Assembly: GCF_003047265.1 (NCBI RefSeq)
Contig: NZ_PZYY01000005.1
Location: 62,001 to 126,000 of the forward strand
Direction: 5' to 3'
DNA from: Nocardioides terrigena
GTDB lineage: Bacteria > Actinomycetota > Actinomycetes > Propionibacteriales > Nocardioidaceae
DNA: 64,000 nucleotides
In this document: positions 52,489 to 62,174 of the stretch, piece by piece
How the letters are laid out: each line of letters opens with the position of its first letter
Position numbering within the stretch: position 1 is the stretch's first letter
Translations under genes and position numbers: made by a program
Notes under the pieces: generated by a model
Database searches by the model: none
What the model saw: the letters and a program-made list of their open reading frames with translations, nothing else
Told to the model about the DNA's origin: nothing

Positions 52489-53281
52489 CGTGACGGGGAC
52501 TCCCGACGACGAGCAGGTGGTCACCGACTCCGGCGGCACCATGACCCGGCTCGCCGGTCCCGTGGCCGCCGGGGTGGAGCCCGACCTCGACCTGCTCGAC
52601 GACCTGCGGTGGTCGTCGTACGACGGGCCGGTGCGCGCCGCCGGTGCGGCACCGCACTTCGAGCACGGCGCCGTCATCACCTGGCACTACGCGCTGGGCG
52701 TCGACGTGCTGCGCGTGGTGCGCGACGACGAGCGCGGGCTGGTCGCCTGGCTCCCGGCTGGGTCCGAGCGCCTCGCGGCCGTGCCCCGGGACGGCAAGGG
52801 TCTGCGCGAGCGCAGCCTGGAGGAGCGGGCCGCCCTCAGCGCCCGCCGCGACTACGACCACCTCCGCAGGACATGGGACGGCCCGGGGATCCTGCGCATC
52901 GCGCCGAGCGGCGTGCCGTGGTCGCTCTGGTACTTCTGGGAGGACGACGGGTCCTTCGCCGGCCACTACGTCAACCTCGAGCTGGTGCACGAGCGTCCGG
53001 CCTCGGGCGCGGCGCAGGTGCACACCCGCGACCTCACCCTCGACCTCTGGCTCGACGACGACGGCCAGCTGTGGCTCAAGGACGAGGACGAGCTGGCGGC
53101 GTTCACCGCGGCCGGCCGCTTCGCCCCCGCGCAGGCCGACGCGATCCGCGCGCTCGCCGACCGCGTCCGCACCGAGCTCGTCGAGCCCCGCGCCTGGCCC
53201 CTCAGCGAGGACTGGGAGTCCTGGCGCCCCCAGCCCGAGATCGACCGACCCCTGACGCTGCCCGACCACCTGGAGTCATGA
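52481..53281 (+). CDS. DUF402 (FomD-like) protein
   Basis: Protein of 266 residues with a DUF402 domain in its C-terminal half (about 110-250): VPWSLWYFWEDDGSFAGHYVNLE followed by RDLTLDLWLDDDGQLWLKDEDEL. The W-Y-x-F-W and acidic D-E-D-E residues form the metal/nucleotide site in FomD and in the ribonuclease-like relatives; such proteins hydrolyse nucleotidyl or nucleoside diphosphate substrates. The N-terminal part is less conserved. It overlaps purD by 8 bp and lies one base before purB, so it is translated within the purine operon. GTG at 52490 is an alternative start. Confidence 0.75.
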   Translation: MRDVTGTPDDEQVVTDSGGTMTRLAGPVAAGVEPDLDLLDDLRWSSYDGPVRAAGAAPHFEHGAVITWHYALGVDVLRVVRDDERGLVAWLPAGSERLAAVPRDGKGLRERSLEERAALSARRDYDHLRRTWDGPGILRIAPSGVPWSLWYFWEDDGSFAGHYVNLELVHERPASGAAQVHTRDLTLDLWLDDDGQLWLKDEDELAAFTAAGRFAPAQADAIRALADRVRTELVEPRAWPLSEDWESWRPQPEIDRPLTLPDHLES

Positions 53282-53282
53282 C

Positions 53283-54701
53283 ATGACCGTTCCCAACGTC
53301 CTCGCCACCCGCTACGCCGGGGCTGACCTGGCCGCGATCTGGAGCCCCGAGCACAAGATCGTGCTCGAGCGGCAGCTGTGGATCGCCGTGCTCACCGCCC
53401 AGCGCGACCTCGGTGTCGACGTGCCCGACGGGGTCATCGAGGCCTACGAGAAGGTCGTCGACCAGGTCGACCTGGCCTCCATCGCCGCCCGCGAGCGGGT
53501 CACCCGCCACGACGTGAAGGCGCGCATCGAGGAGTTCGCCGCGCTGGCCGGGCACGAGCACATCCACAAGGGCATGACGAGCCGCGACCTGACGGAGAAC
53601 GTCGAGCAGCTCCAGGTCCGCCAGTCGCTGACGCTGGTGCGCGACCGCGCCGTCGCGACCCTCGTGCGACTCGCCCGTCTCGCCGCCGAGCACGAGACCA
53701 CCGTGATGGCCGGCCGCTCCCACAACGTGGCCGCGCAGGCGACCACCCTCGGCAAGCGCTTCGCCACCGTCGCCGACGAGATGCTGATCTCGGTGCAGCG
53801 CATCGAGGAGCTGCTCGCGCGCTACCCGCTGCGGGGCATCAAGGGCCCGATGGGCACCTCGCAGGACATGCTCGACCTGCTCGGGGGCGACGCGACGCTG
53901 CTCGACGAGCTCGAGACCCGGGTGGCCGCGCACCTCGGCTTCGACCACGTGCTCACCAGCGTCGGCCAGGTCTACCCGCGCTCGCTCGACTTCGACGTGC
54001 TGTCCGCGCTGGTCCAGCTGACCGCCGGCCCGTCCAACCTGGCCACCACGATCCGGCTGATGGCCGGCATCGAGCTGGTGACCGAGGGCTTCAAGGAGGG
54101 CCAGGTCGGCTCGTCGGCGATGCCGCACAAGATGAACACCCGCTCCTGCGAGCGGGTCAACGGCCTCGCCGTCATCACCCGCGGTTACCTGTCGATGGTC
54201 GGCGAGCTCGCCGGGGACCAGTGGAACGAGGGCGACGTCTCCTGCTCCGTCGTACGCCGCGTCGCGCTGCCCGACGCGTTCTTCGCCGTCGACGGGCTCT
54301 TCCAGACCTTCCTGACCGTGCTCGACGAGTTCGGCGCGTTCCCGGCCGTGATCCAGCGCGAGCTCGACCGCTACCTGCCGTTCCTGGCCACCACCAAGGT
54401 GCTGATGGCCGCGGTCCGCAAGGGCGTCGGTCGCGAGGTCGGCCACGAGGCGATCAAGGAGGCGGCCGTCGGGGTCGCCCTCGACATGCGCCAGGGGCAG
54501 GCGGAGAACGACGTCTTCGACCGGCTGGCCGCCGACGAGCGCCTCGGGATGACCCGCGAGGAGATCGACGGGCTGGTGGCCGAGCCGATCGAGTTCACCG
54601 GCGCGGCCGTCGCGCAGACTCGAGCCGTGGTCGCTCGCGTGGAGGCGCTGGCGACCGCCCACCCCGCCGCCGCGGCGTACACCCCGGGCGCCATCCTCTG
54701 A
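53283..54701 (+). CDS. purB: adenylosuccinate lyase
   Basis: Fumarase/aspartase-superfamily lyase of 472 residues. The signature loop GSSAMPHKMNTRSCERVNGLA (about 278-298) contains the catalytic Ser, and earlier regions are RHDVKARIEEFAAL, HKGMTSRDLTENVEQLQ (about 95-111) and MAGRSHNVAAQATTLGKR (about 141-158, general-acid His). It removes fumarate from SAICAR and from adenylosuccinate, so it works after PurC and after PurA, both encoded in the window. Confidence 0.96.
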   Translation: MTVPNVLATRYAGADLAAIWSPEHKIVLERQLWIAVLTAQRDLGVDVPDGVIEAYEKVVDQVDLASIAARERVTRHDVKARIEEFAALAGHEHIHKGMTSRDLTENVEQLQVRQSLTLVRDRAVATLVRLARLAAEHETTVMAGRSHNVAAQATTLGKRFATVADEMLISVQRIEELLARYPLRGIKGPMGTSQDMLDLLGGDATLLDELETRVAAHLGFDHVLTSVGQVYPRSLDFDVLSALVQLTAGPSNLATTIRLMAGIELVTEGFKEGQVGSSAMPHKMNTRSCERVNGLAVITRGYLSMVGELAGDQWNEGDVSCSVVRRVALPDAFFAVDGLFQTFLTVLDEFGAFPAVIQRELDRYLPFLATTKVLMAAVRKGVGREVGHEAIKEAAVGVALDMRQGQAENDVFDRLAADERLGMTREEIDGLVAEPIEFTGAAVAQTRAVVARVEALATAHPAAAAYTPGAIL

Positions 54702-54707
54702 GCCCGC

Positions 54708-55079
54708 TCACCGGGCGGCGTGCTCCCACGCCTCCCGGAGCCAGGCCCGCACCTCGTCGTCGACCTCGCTGACGTCGTGGAGCTCGAGGTGATGCATCCA
54801 CACGTGTGGCGACGGGTGCACGGCCTCCTTGAACCGCGGCGACGCCACCTCGCGGGGCAGGGCGATCGACAGCACCGCGGGGACGTCGGAGCGGACGTAC
54901 TGCCCCGGCCGCCACACGTACGCGAAGCCGCGACCGTGCCGGAAGGCCACCTGGCTCCTCGAGGTCCGCGACTCCACCTCGCCGAGGGCGTCGACGATCG
55001 AGGCCACCCGGTCGTGGATCGCCAGCCCGGCCGGGAACCCGTCGAACAGGTCCGCCGGCGTCGGGGCCTCGTGGCTCAT
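54708..55079 (-). CDS. DUF5655-like small protein
   Basis: Protein of 123 residues. The segment VESRTSRSQVAFRHGRGFAYVWRPGQYVRSDVPAVLSIALP (about 35-75) resembles DUF5655-type proteins (S/T-K/R-S-Q-I-A-F-R then F-A-x-V-W-x-P), and the end has HVWMHHLELHDVSEVDDEVRAWLREAWEHA. The fold is probably small alpha/beta; function unknown. The ATG at 55079 follows a GAGACT-like box on the minus strand and is divergent from the acylphosphatase gene by 28 bp. Convergent with purB (6-bp gap). Confidence 0.65.
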   Translation of the reverse strand: MSHEAPTPADLFDGFPAGLAIHDRVASIVDALGEVESRTSRSQVAFRHGRGFAYVWRPGQYVRSDVPAVLSIALPREVASPRFKEAVHPSPHVWMHHLELHDVSEVDDEVRAWLREAWEHAAR

Positions 55080-55107
55080 CCGGCCAGTCTCGCGCCATGA
55101 TGGGCGC

Positions 55108-55380
55108 GTGACCACGGCAGCCGACCTCCACGTCACCGGCCGCGTGCAGGGCGTCGCCTACCGCGCGTGCACGCAGCAGGAGGCCGAGCGCCTCGGCGTG
55201 ACCGGCTGGGTGCGCAACGAGCCCGACGGCTCGGTCGCCGCACACGTCGAGGGGGCGCCCGATGCGGTGGACGCGCTGGTCGCCTGGTGCCGCCGGGGAC
55301 CGTCGGGGTCCAAGGTCCGCGACGTGGCGGTGCGCCCGTCCGCCGTGGCCGGCCACCGCGGGTTCGAGATCCGCTACTGA
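55108..55380 (+). CDS. acylphosphatase
   Basis: Small acylphosphatase of 90 residues. Both active-site residues are visible: R19 in GRVQGVAYR and N37 in GWVRNEPDGSV. The family's usual GxVQGVxFR has Tyr in place of Phe here. It hydrolyses acyl phosphates such as acetyl phosphate in the cytoplasm. The GTG start is 6 bp after CATGAT. It converges on the MFS transporter gene with a 4-bp gap. Confidence 0.93.
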   Translation: MTTAADLHVTGRVQGVAYRACTQQEAERLGVTGWVRNEPDGSVAAHVEGAPDAVDALVAWCRRGPSGSKVRDVAVRPSAVAGHRGFEIRY

Positions 55381-55384
55381 GGGT

Positions 55385-56824
55385 TCAGTCCCCGAGCCGC
55401 CAGGACCGTACGGCGGCCGCGAGCGCCACCGACAGCACGGCGAGCGCGGCGACGAGCGCCCATCGGGCGGCGACCTCCACGGACGTGAAGGACTGCGAGG
55501 CCTGGTAGACGGTCATCAGCAGTGCGGCGCCGAGCGCCGAGCCGATCCGCTGGCCGGTCTGCAGGGCACCCCCGGCGGCGCCACCCATCTGCGGCGGCAC
55601 CTCGGCCAGGGTGAGCGTGAAGTTGGGGGAGATGACCCCACCCCCGCCGATGCCGGCGAGGAACATCGCCGGCGCGAGCGTCCACCACAGGGTGTCGGCC
55701 GGCGACGTGACCAGCCAGGCCGCGAGCGCCGTACCGGTCATCATCACCGACAGTGCGATCAGGGTGACCCGCCGCCCGATCCGGCCGACTAGGCGACCCG
55801 CCAGCGGCGACGTCGTGGCGGCACCGACCGCGAAGGGGGTCATCAGCAGCGCGGCCTGGAGCGGCGAGAAGCCGACGCCCTCCTGGAGGTGGACCGACAG
55901 CACCAGGAAGATGCCCGTGAAGCCGGTGAAGTAGAGGGTGCCGACGAGCAGCCCGTTGGCGTAGCCCGGCAGCCCGCGCAGCAGCGACACGTCCAGCAGC
56001 GGCGGGCGGCCCGTCGCGACCGTGTGCTGCTCCCACCGGAGGAACGCCCACACCAGCGGCGGGAAGGCCAGCACGATCACCAGCGGCCACCGCGCACCGC
56101 CCTCGAGGCTGATCAGCGGGTAGAGCACCGAGACGACCGCCAGCCCCAGCAGCAGCGCGCCCGGGACGTCGATGCGGGTGTCCTTGACCGCGTCGCGACC
56201 GCCGGGGTTGTCCGGGACGAGGCGCCACACGGCGACCAGTGCGACCAGGCCGATGGGGACGTTGACCAGGAAGAGCGCCCGCCAGCCGTTCTCCTCCCCG
56301 AGCACCGCGATCAGCAGCCCACCGATCAGCGGCCCTGCGGCGGAGGCGACCGCGACCGTGAAGCCGAACATCCCGAAGGCCCGACCGCGCTCGTCACCCC
56401 GGAACAGCTGCTGGATCAGCCCGGAGTTCTGCGGCGTCAGCAGCCCGGCGCTCGCGCCCTGCGCCAGCCGGGCGACGACGATCGCGGCGGCGTTGGGGGC
56501 GAGGCCCGCGGCGGCGCTGGAGACGATGAAGCCGATGAGCCCGATCACCATCATCCGGCGGCGTCCGTGCGCGTCGCCGAGGCGCCCGCCGGCGACGAGG
56601 GTCATGCCGAAGGCCAGCGCGTAGCCCGAGACCACCCACTGCACCGCACCGGCCGACGTCTCCAGCCCGGCGCGGATCGAGGGCACCGCGACGTTGACGA
56701 TGGTGACGTCCAGCAGCGACATGAAGCCGACGAGCAGGGACACCGCCAGGATCCGCCACCGACGAGGATCGGGGACGTGCTCCTGCTCGGCCGCGACGGC
56801 GTCGGCCTCCTCGTGCTGGGTCAC
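55385..56824 (-). CDS. MFS drug/H+ antiporter (DHA2, 14-helix type)
   Basis: Major facilitator protein of 479 residues with about 14 hydrophobic segments. DHA2/EmrB-QacA features are SLLDVTIVNVAVPSIRAGL (motif D1, about 34-52), QWVVSGYALAFGMTLVAGGRLGDAHGRRRM (about 60-89, containing motif A) and GPLIGGLLI (motif C, about 149-157). It exports amphipathic or toxic compounds with proton uptake. The GTG at 56824 is preceded by GAGAAGG. No TetR-type repressor is adjacent, and the substrate is unknown. Confidence 0.87.
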   Translation of the reverse strand: MTQHEEADAVAAEQEHVPDPRRWRILAVSLLVGFMSLLDVTIVNVAVPSIRAGLETSAGAVQWVVSGYALAFGMTLVAGGRLGDAHGRRRMMVIGLIGFIVSSAAAGLAPNAAAIVVARLAQGASAGLLTPQNSGLIQQLFRGDERGRAFGMFGFTVAVASAAGPLIGGLLIAVLGEENGWRALFLVNVPIGLVALVAVWRLVPDNPGGRDAVKDTRIDVPGALLLGLAVVSVLYPLISLEGGARWPLVIVLAFPPLVWAFLRWEQHTVATGRPPLLDVSLLRGLPGYANGLLVGTLYFTGFTGIFLVLSVHLQEGVGFSPLQAALLMTPFAVGAATTSPLAGRLVGRIGRRVTLIALSVMMTGTALAAWLVTSPADTLWWTLAPAMFLAGIGGGGVISPNFTLTLAEVPPQMGGAAGGALQTGQRIGSALGAALLMTVYQASQSFTSVEVAARWALVAALAVLSVALAAAVRSWRLGD

Positions 56825-56969
56825 GCCCGCCACCTTCTCACCGCCCCGAAGCGGCCCCCTGATCGGCAACCTGATCGGCGACCCGGTGAGGAGCGTGGTC
56901 GCGGGTGTGTCGCAGATCCCGTCCCCGTCAGTTCGGTACGACGCGCGCGCACGACCGACAATGGGCGGC

Positions 56970-57542
56970 ATGTCCGCTCCCGTCACCGTCTCGGTCACCC
57001 GGCACATCGACCCGTCCCAGGAGACGGAGATGCGCGCGTGGGTGCAGGCCGGCACCTCGCTGGCGGAGAACTTCGACGGCTTCCTCGGCTCCGGGTGGGT
57101 GCGGCCCTCGCAGGACTCGCCCGAGTGGCACATGCTCTACCGCTTCGCCGACGCCGAGTCGCTGGCCCGCTGGGAGGCGAGCCCGCAGCGCGCGTGGTGG
57201 CTCGAGGCGGCGCAGGGGCGGATCGAGTCGACCCGCACCGAGCGGCGTACGGGCATCGAGGGTTGGTTCGACGAGCCGTCCGCGGTCGAGTCGCTCAGCC
57301 CGGCTCCCGTCGCGCCGCCGCGCTGGAAGCAGGCCTGCACCATCTTCCTGGTGTTCTTCCCGCTCAGCCTGGTCGCCAACTGGGTGCTCGGGCACACACC
57401 CGTCGCCGACTGGCCGCTCCCGCTGCGGGTGCTCCTCACCGTGCTCGTGATGACGCCGCTGATGACCTACGTGCTGCTCCCGTGGATCACCCGCCAGATG
57501 TCCTGGTGGCTGCAGGGCAAGCCCGCTCCCTGGCGACGCTGA
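56970..57542 (+). CDS. antibiotic biosynthesis monooxygenase (ABM) domain membrane protein
   Basis: Protein of 190 residues. Residues about 5-100 form an ABM-type ferredoxin-like domain (VTVSVTRHIDPSQETEMRAWV, then FLGSGWVRP and EWHMLYRFADAESLARW). A GIEGWF segment follows, then two hydrophobic helices at about 122-142 and 151-170 that anchor it in the membrane. ABM-fold proteins with a C-terminal membrane pair are widespread and mostly uncharacterised. ATG at 56970 is taken; ATG at 56961 in the same frame is possible. Divergent from the MFS gene (145-bp spacer). Confidence 0.78.
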   Translation: MSAPVTVSVTRHIDPSQETEMRAWVQAGTSLAENFDGFLGSGWVRPSQDSPEWHMLYRFADAESLARWEASPQRAWWLEAAQGRIESTRTERRTGIEGWFDEPSAVESLSPAPVAPPRWKQACTIFLVFFPLSLVANWVLGHTPVADWPLPLRVLLTVLVMTPLMTYVLLPWITRQMSWWLQGKPAPWRR

Positions 57543-57563
57543 CCCGACGGCGGCCCGCGCCGC

Positions 57564-57569
57564 TAGGGT
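57564..57569 (+). promoter_or_regulatory. -10 box of purC
   Basis: TAGGGT, 6 bp before the GTG at 57576; leaderless arrangement. Confidence 0.45.
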
Positions 57570-57575
57570 CGGCAC

Positions 57576-58472
57576 GTGGCCGACCACAACATCCCTGACG
57601 CCCCGGCGCTCGAGGGCGCGACGCACCTCCACTCCGGCAAGGTCCGCGACCTCTACCGCATCGAGTCCGGCGAGCACGCCGGTCGCCTGCTGATGGTGGC
57701 GAGCGACCGGATCTCGGCGTACGACTTCGTGCTCGACACGACGATCCCCGACAAGGGCGAGATCCTCACCCGGATGTCGCTGTGGTGGTTCGACCAGCTC
57801 AAGGGGCTGGTCGCGCACCACGTGGTGTCCACCGACGTCCCCGAGGCCGTGCGCGGTCGCGCGGTGATCTGCGAGGCGCTGGAGATGTATCCCGTCGAGT
57901 GCGTGGCCCGCGGCTACCTCACCGGTTCCGGTCTCCTCGACTACCGACTCCACGGTGAGGTCTGCGGCATCCGGCTGCCGGCCGGCCTGCAGGACGGCTC
58001 CCGGCTCCCCGAGCCGATCTTCACGCCGGCGACCAAGGCCGCGATCGGCGACCACGACGAGAACGTCGACTACGAGGCGGTCGTCGAGGCCGTCGGGGAC
58101 GACGAGGCCGCCGAGCTGCGGATGCTCACCATGGAGGTCTACGGCCGCGCCCACGAGCTGGCGAAGACCCGCGGCATCATCCTGGCCGACACCAAGGTCG
58201 AGTTCGGCGCGCGGCCCGACGGCACCACCGTGCTCGCCGACGAGGTGCTCACGCCCGACTCGTCGCGCTTCTGGCCCGCCGACCAGTGGCAGCCCGGCCG
58301 CGCCCAGCCGTCGTACGACAAGCAGATCGTCCGCGACTGGCTCACCTCCCCGGAGTCCGGCTGGGACCGCACGTCCGGCGAGGCCCCGCCGCCGCTGCCG
58401 CCCGAGGTCGTCGAGCGCACCCGCTCGAGGTACGTCGAGGCCTACGAGCGGTTGACGGGGGAGACGTTCTGA
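57576..58472 (+). CDS. purC: phosphoribosylaminoimidazole-succinocarboxamide synthase
   Basis: SAICAR synthetase of 298 residues (the longer, actinobacterial/eukaryote-like form). Motifs: [33 protein letters not shown] (about 17-49; cut into HSGKVRDLY and ASDRISAYD), [20 protein letters not shown] (about 106-125), [12 protein letters not shown] (about 145-156) and ADTKVEFG (about 206-213). It joins CAIR and aspartate with ATP. The stop is overlapped by the start of a polyketide-cyclase-like gene (CTGA). Confidence 0.95.
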   Translation: MADHNIPDAPALEGATHLHSGKVRDLYRIESGEHAGRLLMVASDRISAYDFVLDTTIPDKGEILTRMSLWWFDQLKGLVAHHVVSTDVPEAVRGRAVICEALEMYPVECVARGYLTGSGLLDYRLHGEVCGIRLPAGLQDGSRLPEPIFTPATKAAIGDHDENVDYEAVVEAVGDDEAAELRMLTMEVYGRAHELAKTRGIILADTKVEFGARPDGTTVLADEVLTPDSSRFWPADQWQPGRAQPSYDKQIVRDWLTSPESGWDRTSGEAPPPLPPEVVERTRSRYVEAYERLTGETF

Positions 58473-58900
58473 CCGGCTTCCACGCCTCCGTCGACCTCCC
58501 CGTGCCGGTCGAGGTGGCCTACGCCTACCTCTCCGACCCGCGCAACCGGCCGGAGTGGCAGTCGTCCTTGCGCTCGGTCACCGTGCCGGCCGACGAGGAG
58601 CCGCGGCTCGGCCAGCGCTGGCAGGAGACCACGTCGGTGGGCGTGCGTCCGCAGATGGAGATCACCGAGATGGACCCGCCGCTCGTGTGGGCCGAGCGCG
58701 GCTGGTGGCGCGGGGTGTCCGCGACGCTGACCCTGGGCTTCGCCCGTACGCCGCGCGGTTGCCGCGTCGACATCAGCGGCGACGTCGACGGGCGCGGGGC
58801 CTGGGCCGTGCCGGCGACGGTGGCGGGCCGACTCGCGGGGATCGCGGTCGCCGCCGACGTCCGCAAGGCCGGCAAGATCCTCGCGCGGCGTACGACCTGA
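58469..58900 (+). CDS. SRPBCC (polyketide cyclase/START-like) protein
   Basis: Single SRPBCC fold of 143 residues: [34 protein letters not shown] at the N-terminus (about 4-37), then [14 protein letters not shown] and a C-terminal long helix. It probably binds a small hydrophobic ligand; function unknown. No ATG, GTG or TTG lies near the start of the domain. The CTG at 58469 overlaps the purC stop (CTGA) and has GGGGGAG just upstream, so a CTG start coupled to purC is the best reading. Confidence 0.72.
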   Translation: MTGFHASVDLPVPVEVAYAYLSDPRNRPEWQSSLRSVTVPADEEPRLGQRWQETTSVGVRPQMEITEMDPPLVWAERGWWRGVSATLTLGFARTPRGCRVDISGDVDGRGAWAVPATVAGRLAGIAVAADVRKAGKILARRTT

Positions 58901-58932
58901 GACGACGGGTGACGGGCGTCACGACCGCTGAG

Positions 58933-58938
58933 TAGGTT
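58933..58938 (+). promoter_or_regulatory. -10 box of the acyl-CoA synthetase gene
   Basis: TAGGTT, 6 bp before the ATG at 58945; leaderless arrangement. Confidence 0.45.
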
Positions 58939-58944
58939 GGCGCC

Positions 58945-60501
58945 ATGCCGAACCTCTCCTCGCTGCTCGAAGACTCCGCCAGCCAGTACGCCGACCGGGA
59001 GGCCGTCGTCCTCGGCGACACCCGGTTGACCTACGCCCAGGTCAACGGCGCCGCCAACCAGGTGGCCAACCTGCTCGTCGCACGCGGCATCCAGCCCGGC
59101 GACAAGGTGGCGCTGAGCTGCCCCAACCTGCCCTACTTCCCGATCGTCTACTACGGGATCCTCAAGGCCGGGGCGACCGTGGTGCCGCTCAACGTGCTGC
59201 TCAAGGGCCGGGAGGTGGCCTACCACCTCGCCGACTCGGACGCGAAGGCCTACTTCTGCTTCCAGGGCACCGAGGAGCTCCCGATCGGCCAGGCCGGCCA
59301 CGAGGGCTTCGAGGCCACCGAGGGCTGCGAGCACTTCTTCATGATCACCGTCGACCCGACGGCCGCCTCGCCCATCGAGGGCACCGAGACGCTGGGGCAG
59401 GCGATGGCCGGCCAGCCGCCGACCTTCGACACCGTCGCCGTGGACGACGACGACACCGCGGTCATCCTCTACACCTCGGGCACCACCGGACAGCCCAAGG
59501 GCGCCGAGCTGCGGCACCGCAACATGCACTCCAACGCGATCGCCGGCAAGGACCTCTTCGGTGCCGACGCGTCCCGGCCGGACACCTACCTGTGCGTGCT
59601 GCCGCTCTTCCACTCGTTCGGGCAGACCGTCATCCAGAACGCCGGCTTCGCCTACGGCGGCACCGTGGTGATGCTGCCCCGCTTCGAGGCCGACGCCGCG
59701 CTCAAGACGATGGCCAAGGAGGGCGTGACCTTCTTCGCCGGCGTCCCGACGATGTACTGGGGCCTCCTCGGCGCCCTCCCCGACTCCGGGGTCGACGTCC
59801 AGGCGCTCGCGGCCAACCTGCGCATCGCCGCGGCCGGCGGCTCGGCGCTCCCGGTCGAGGTGCACAAGGACTTCGAGAAGAAGTTCGGCGTCACCATCCT
59901 CGAGGGCTACGGCCTGTCCGAGACGTCGCCGGTCGCCAGCTTCTCGCCGTACGGCCAGGAGGTCCGCGTCGGATCGATCGGCGTCCCGATCCCCGGTGTC
60001 GAGATGAAGCTCATCAACCCCGAGCCCGGCAGCTGGGACGACGCCGAGGGCGACGTCGGCGAGATCGCCATCAAGGGCCCCAACATCATGAAGGGCTACT
60101 ACGACCGCCCCGACGCCACCGCCGAGGCGATCCACGACGACTGGTTCCGCTCGGGCGACCTGGCCCGCAAGGACGAGGACGGCTACTACTACATCGTCGA
60201 CCGGTCCAAGGACATGATCATCCGCGGCGGCTACAACGTGTACCCGCGCGAGATCGAGGAGGTGCTGATGACGCACCCCGCGGTCAGCCTGGCCGCCGTG
60301 ATCGGCGTCCCGCACGAGAGCCACGGCGAGGAGATCAAGGCCGTCGTCATCCCGGAGAAGGACGTCGACGTCACCCCCGAGGAGCTCGTCGAGTGGAGCA
60401 AGGAGCAGATGGCGGGCTACAAGTACCCCCGCATCGTCGAGCTCGTCGACGCCCTGCCGATGACCGCGACCGGCAAGATCCTCAAGCGCGAGCTCAAGTG
60501 A
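58945..60501 (+). CDS. long-chain fatty-acid-CoA ligase-type AMP-binding enzyme
   Basis: ANL-superfamily adenylating enzyme of 518 residues. The AMP motif is [16 protein letters not shown] (about 173-188), then [11 protein letters not shown] (about 318-328), [35 protein letters not shown] (about 399-433, in pieces [13 protein letters not shown] and GGYNVYP) and the C-terminal catalytic lysine in [13 protein letters not shown] (about 505-517). It activates a carboxylic acid, probably a fatty acid, to its CoA thioester. Its stop is overlapped by a small membrane protein gene (GTGA). Confidence 0.9.
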   Translation: MPNLSSLLEDSASQYADREAVVLGDTRLTYAQVNGAANQVANLLVARGIQPGDKVALSCPNLPYFPIVYYGILKAGATVVPLNVLLKGREVAYHLADSDAKAYFCFQGTEELPIGQAGHEGFEATEGCEHFFMITVDPTAASPIEGTETLGQAMAGQPPTFDTVAVDDDDTAVILYTSGTTGQPKGAELRHRNMHSNAIAGKDLFGADASRPDTYLCVLPLFHSFGQTVIQNAGFAYGGTVVMLPRFEADAALKTMAKEGVTFFAGVPTMYWGLLGALPDSGVDVQALAANLRIAAAGGSALPVEVHKDFEKKFGVTILEGYGLSETSPVASFSPYGQEVRVGSIGVPIPGVEMKLINPEPGSWDDAEGDVGEIAIKGPNIMKGYYDRPDATAEAIHDDWFRSGDLARKDEDGYYYIVDRSKDMIIRGGYNVYPREIEEVLMTHPAVSLAAVIGVPHESHGEEIKAVVIPEKDVDVTPEELVEWSKEQMAGYKYPRIVELVDALPMTATGKILKRELK

Positions 60502-60683
60502 GGCGCGTCGTCGGCATCCCCCTCGGGGTGGTGATGGTCGTCTTCGGGACCCTCTTCACCTTCCAGGGCCTGGGGTACGTCGGCGGGTCGGCGATGACGG
60601 GTTCGTCCTTCTGGGCGATCGCCGGACCGGTCATCGCCGGTCTCGGCGTCGCGCTGCTGATCGTCTCCGCGCGGCGTACCTGA
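60498..60683 (+). CDS. small two-helix membrane protein
   Basis: Protein of 61 residues too small for most families. Two hydrophobic segments, about 4-24 ([19 protein letters not shown]) and 38-57 ([20 protein letters not shown]), with a Gly-rich loop between and a basic C-terminus (ARRT), suggest a hairpin membrane protein. Its GTG overlaps the ligase stop (GTGA), implying coupled translation. Function unknown. Confidence 0.65.
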   Translation: MRRVVGIPLGVVMVVFGTLFTFQGLGYVGGSAMTGSSFWAIAGPVIAGLGVALLIVSARRT

Positions 60684-60723
60684 CCCGACCCGGACGCGGT
60701 GTGCCGCAGGACGGCGGCGCCGA

Positions 60724-60729
60724 TAGGAT
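60724..60729 (+). promoter_or_regulatory. -10 box of purSQ
   Basis: TAGGAT, 35 bp before the purS GTG at 60765, so this message keeps a short leader with an AGGAG ribosome site. Same hexamer as at purD. Confidence 0.4.
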
Positions 60730-60764
60730 CGACCCGCACCCCGCCGCCGTCCCAGGAGCGTCCC

Positions 60765-61040
60765 GTGGCCCGATACGTGGTCGATGTCATGCCCAAGCCC
60801 GAGATCCTCGACCCGCAGGGCAAGGCCGTCCTCGGCGCCCTGCCGCGGCTGGGCTTCGCCGGCGTCACCGACGTCCGCCAGGGCAAGCGCTTCGAGCTCG
60901 AGCTCGACGGGGACGCCTCCGACGAGCTGCTCGCCGAGGTCACCCAGATGGCCGAGACGCTGCTCTCCAACCCGGTCATCGAGGACTTCGTCGTCAGCAT
61001 CGAGGGCGACGACGCGCTCGGCGGGAAGCACAAGGCATGA
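60765..61040 (+). CDS. purS: phosphoribosylformylglycinamidine synthase subunit PurS
   Basis: PurS of 91 residues: [27 protein letters not shown] (about 5-31), [14 protein letters not shown], and a C-terminal [12 protein letters not shown]. It bridges PurQ and the small PurL in the three-subunit FGAM synthase of Gram-positive bacteria. GTG start with a CAGGAG site. It overlaps purQ by 4 bp (ATGA). Confidence 0.94.
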   Translation: MARYVVDVMPKPEILDPQGKAVLGALPRLGFAGVTDVRQGKRFELELDGDASDELLAEVTQMAETLLSNPVIEDFVVSIEGDDALGGKHKA

Positions 61041-61705
61041 GGGTCGGCGTCGTCACCTTCCCGGGCTCGCTCGACGACGTCGACGCGCAGCGCGCGGTCC
61101 GCTTCGGGGGCCACGAGGCGGTCGCGCTGTGGCACGGCGACCACGACCTGCGCGGCGTCGACGCCGTGGTCCTCCCCGGCGGCTTCTCGTACGGCGACTA
61201 CCTGCGGTGCGGCGCCATCTCGCGCTTCGCGCCGGTGATGACCGAGGTCATCGAGGCTGCGGGCAAGGGGATGCCGGTGCTCGGCATCTGCAACGGCTTC
61301 CAGATCCTCTGCGAGTCCCACCTGCTGCCCGGCGCGCTGATCCGCAACGACCACCGCAAGTTCGTCTGCCGTGACCAGCGCCTGCGCATCGAGAACACCC
61401 GCACGCCGTGGACGTCGGCGTACGCCGAGAGCGCCGAGGTCACCATCGTCCTCAAGAACGGCGAGGGCGGCTTCATCGCCGACGAGCCCACCCTCGACCG
61501 GCTCGAGGGCGAGGGTCGCGTGGTGGCGCGCTACCTCGACGACAACCCCAACGGCTCGGCCCGCGACATCGCCGGCATCACCAACGAGCGCGGCAACGTC
61601 GTCGGCCTGATGCCCCACCCCGAGCACGCCGTCGAGGACCTCACCGGTCCCGGCACCGACGGGCTGGGGTTCTTCACCTCGCTCGCCGCCGCGACGTTCG
61701 CATGA
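61037..61705 (+). CDS. purQ: phosphoribosylformylglycinamidine synthase glutaminase subunit PurQ
   Basis: Class I glutamine amidotransferase of 222 residues. The nucleophile Cys is in [11 protein letters not shown] (about 83-93), the second triad residues are in [10 protein letters not shown] (about 193-202, His and Glu), and [16 protein letters not shown] and [15 protein letters not shown] precede them. It releases ammonia from glutamine for FGAM synthesis by PurL, which is not encoded in the window. Overlaps both neighbours by 4 bp (ATGA). Confidence 0.95.
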   Translation: MRVGVVTFPGSLDDVDAQRAVRFGGHEAVALWHGDHDLRGVDAVVLPGGFSYGDYLRCGAISRFAPVMTEVIEAAGKGMPVLGICNGFQILCESHLLPGALIRNDHRKFVCRDQRLRIENTRTPWTSAYAESAEVTIVLKNGEGGFIADEPTLDRLEGEGRVVARYLDDNPNGSARDIAGITNERGNVVGLMPHPEHAVEDLTGPGTDGLGFFTSLAAATFA

Positions 61706-62151
61706 GCACCCTCACCCCGCGCCGGCTGTTCCGCGCGCTCGCGACCGCCGAGGCGATCACCTGGGCGCTGCTGCTGACCGGCATGTTCCTCAAGTACGTC
61801 ACCGAGACCACCGAGCTCGGGGTCCAGGTCTTCGGGATGGTCCACGGCGTCGTCTTCATCGCCTACGGCCTCGTCACGATCCTGGTGGCCGTCGACCAGC
61901 GCTGGTCGCTCGGACGGCTCGTGCTGGGCCTCGCAGCCGCGGTGCCGCCCTTCGCGACGCTGCCCTTCGAGCGGTACGCCGACCGGCGCGGGTTGCTGGG
62001 CGACGCCTGGCTGTCCCGTCCCGACAGCCCCACCGCGGCCCAGCGGGCGGTGTGCTGGCTGCTCGAGCACCAGCGCCGGGCGCTCGGCATCGGTGTCGTC
62101 GCGGTGCTCGCACTCACCGGCCTCGCGCTGGTCGTCGGACCGCCCGCCTGA
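61702..62151 (+). CDS. DUF3817 membrane protein
   Basis: Membrane protein of 149 residues. The DUF3817 pattern is visible: [27 protein letters not shown] (about 9-35; here cut at about 20 residues as [20 protein letters not shown]) and a central [15 protein letters not shown] (about 43-57). Three to four hydrophobic helices (about 12-32, 43-64, 68-86 and 126-145). Function unknown. Its ATG lies inside the purQ stop (ATGA), so it is translated with purSQ. Confidence 0.85.
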   Translation: MSTLTPRRLFRALATAEAITWALLLTGMFLKYVTETTELGVQVFGMVHGVVFIAYGLVTILVAVDQRWSLGRLVLGLAAAVPPFATLPFERYADRRGLLGDAWLSRPDSPTAAQRAVCWLLEHQRRALGIGVVAVLALTGLALVVGPPA

Positions 62152-62174
62152 CCTGCCCCCGAGCCGCATCTTCG

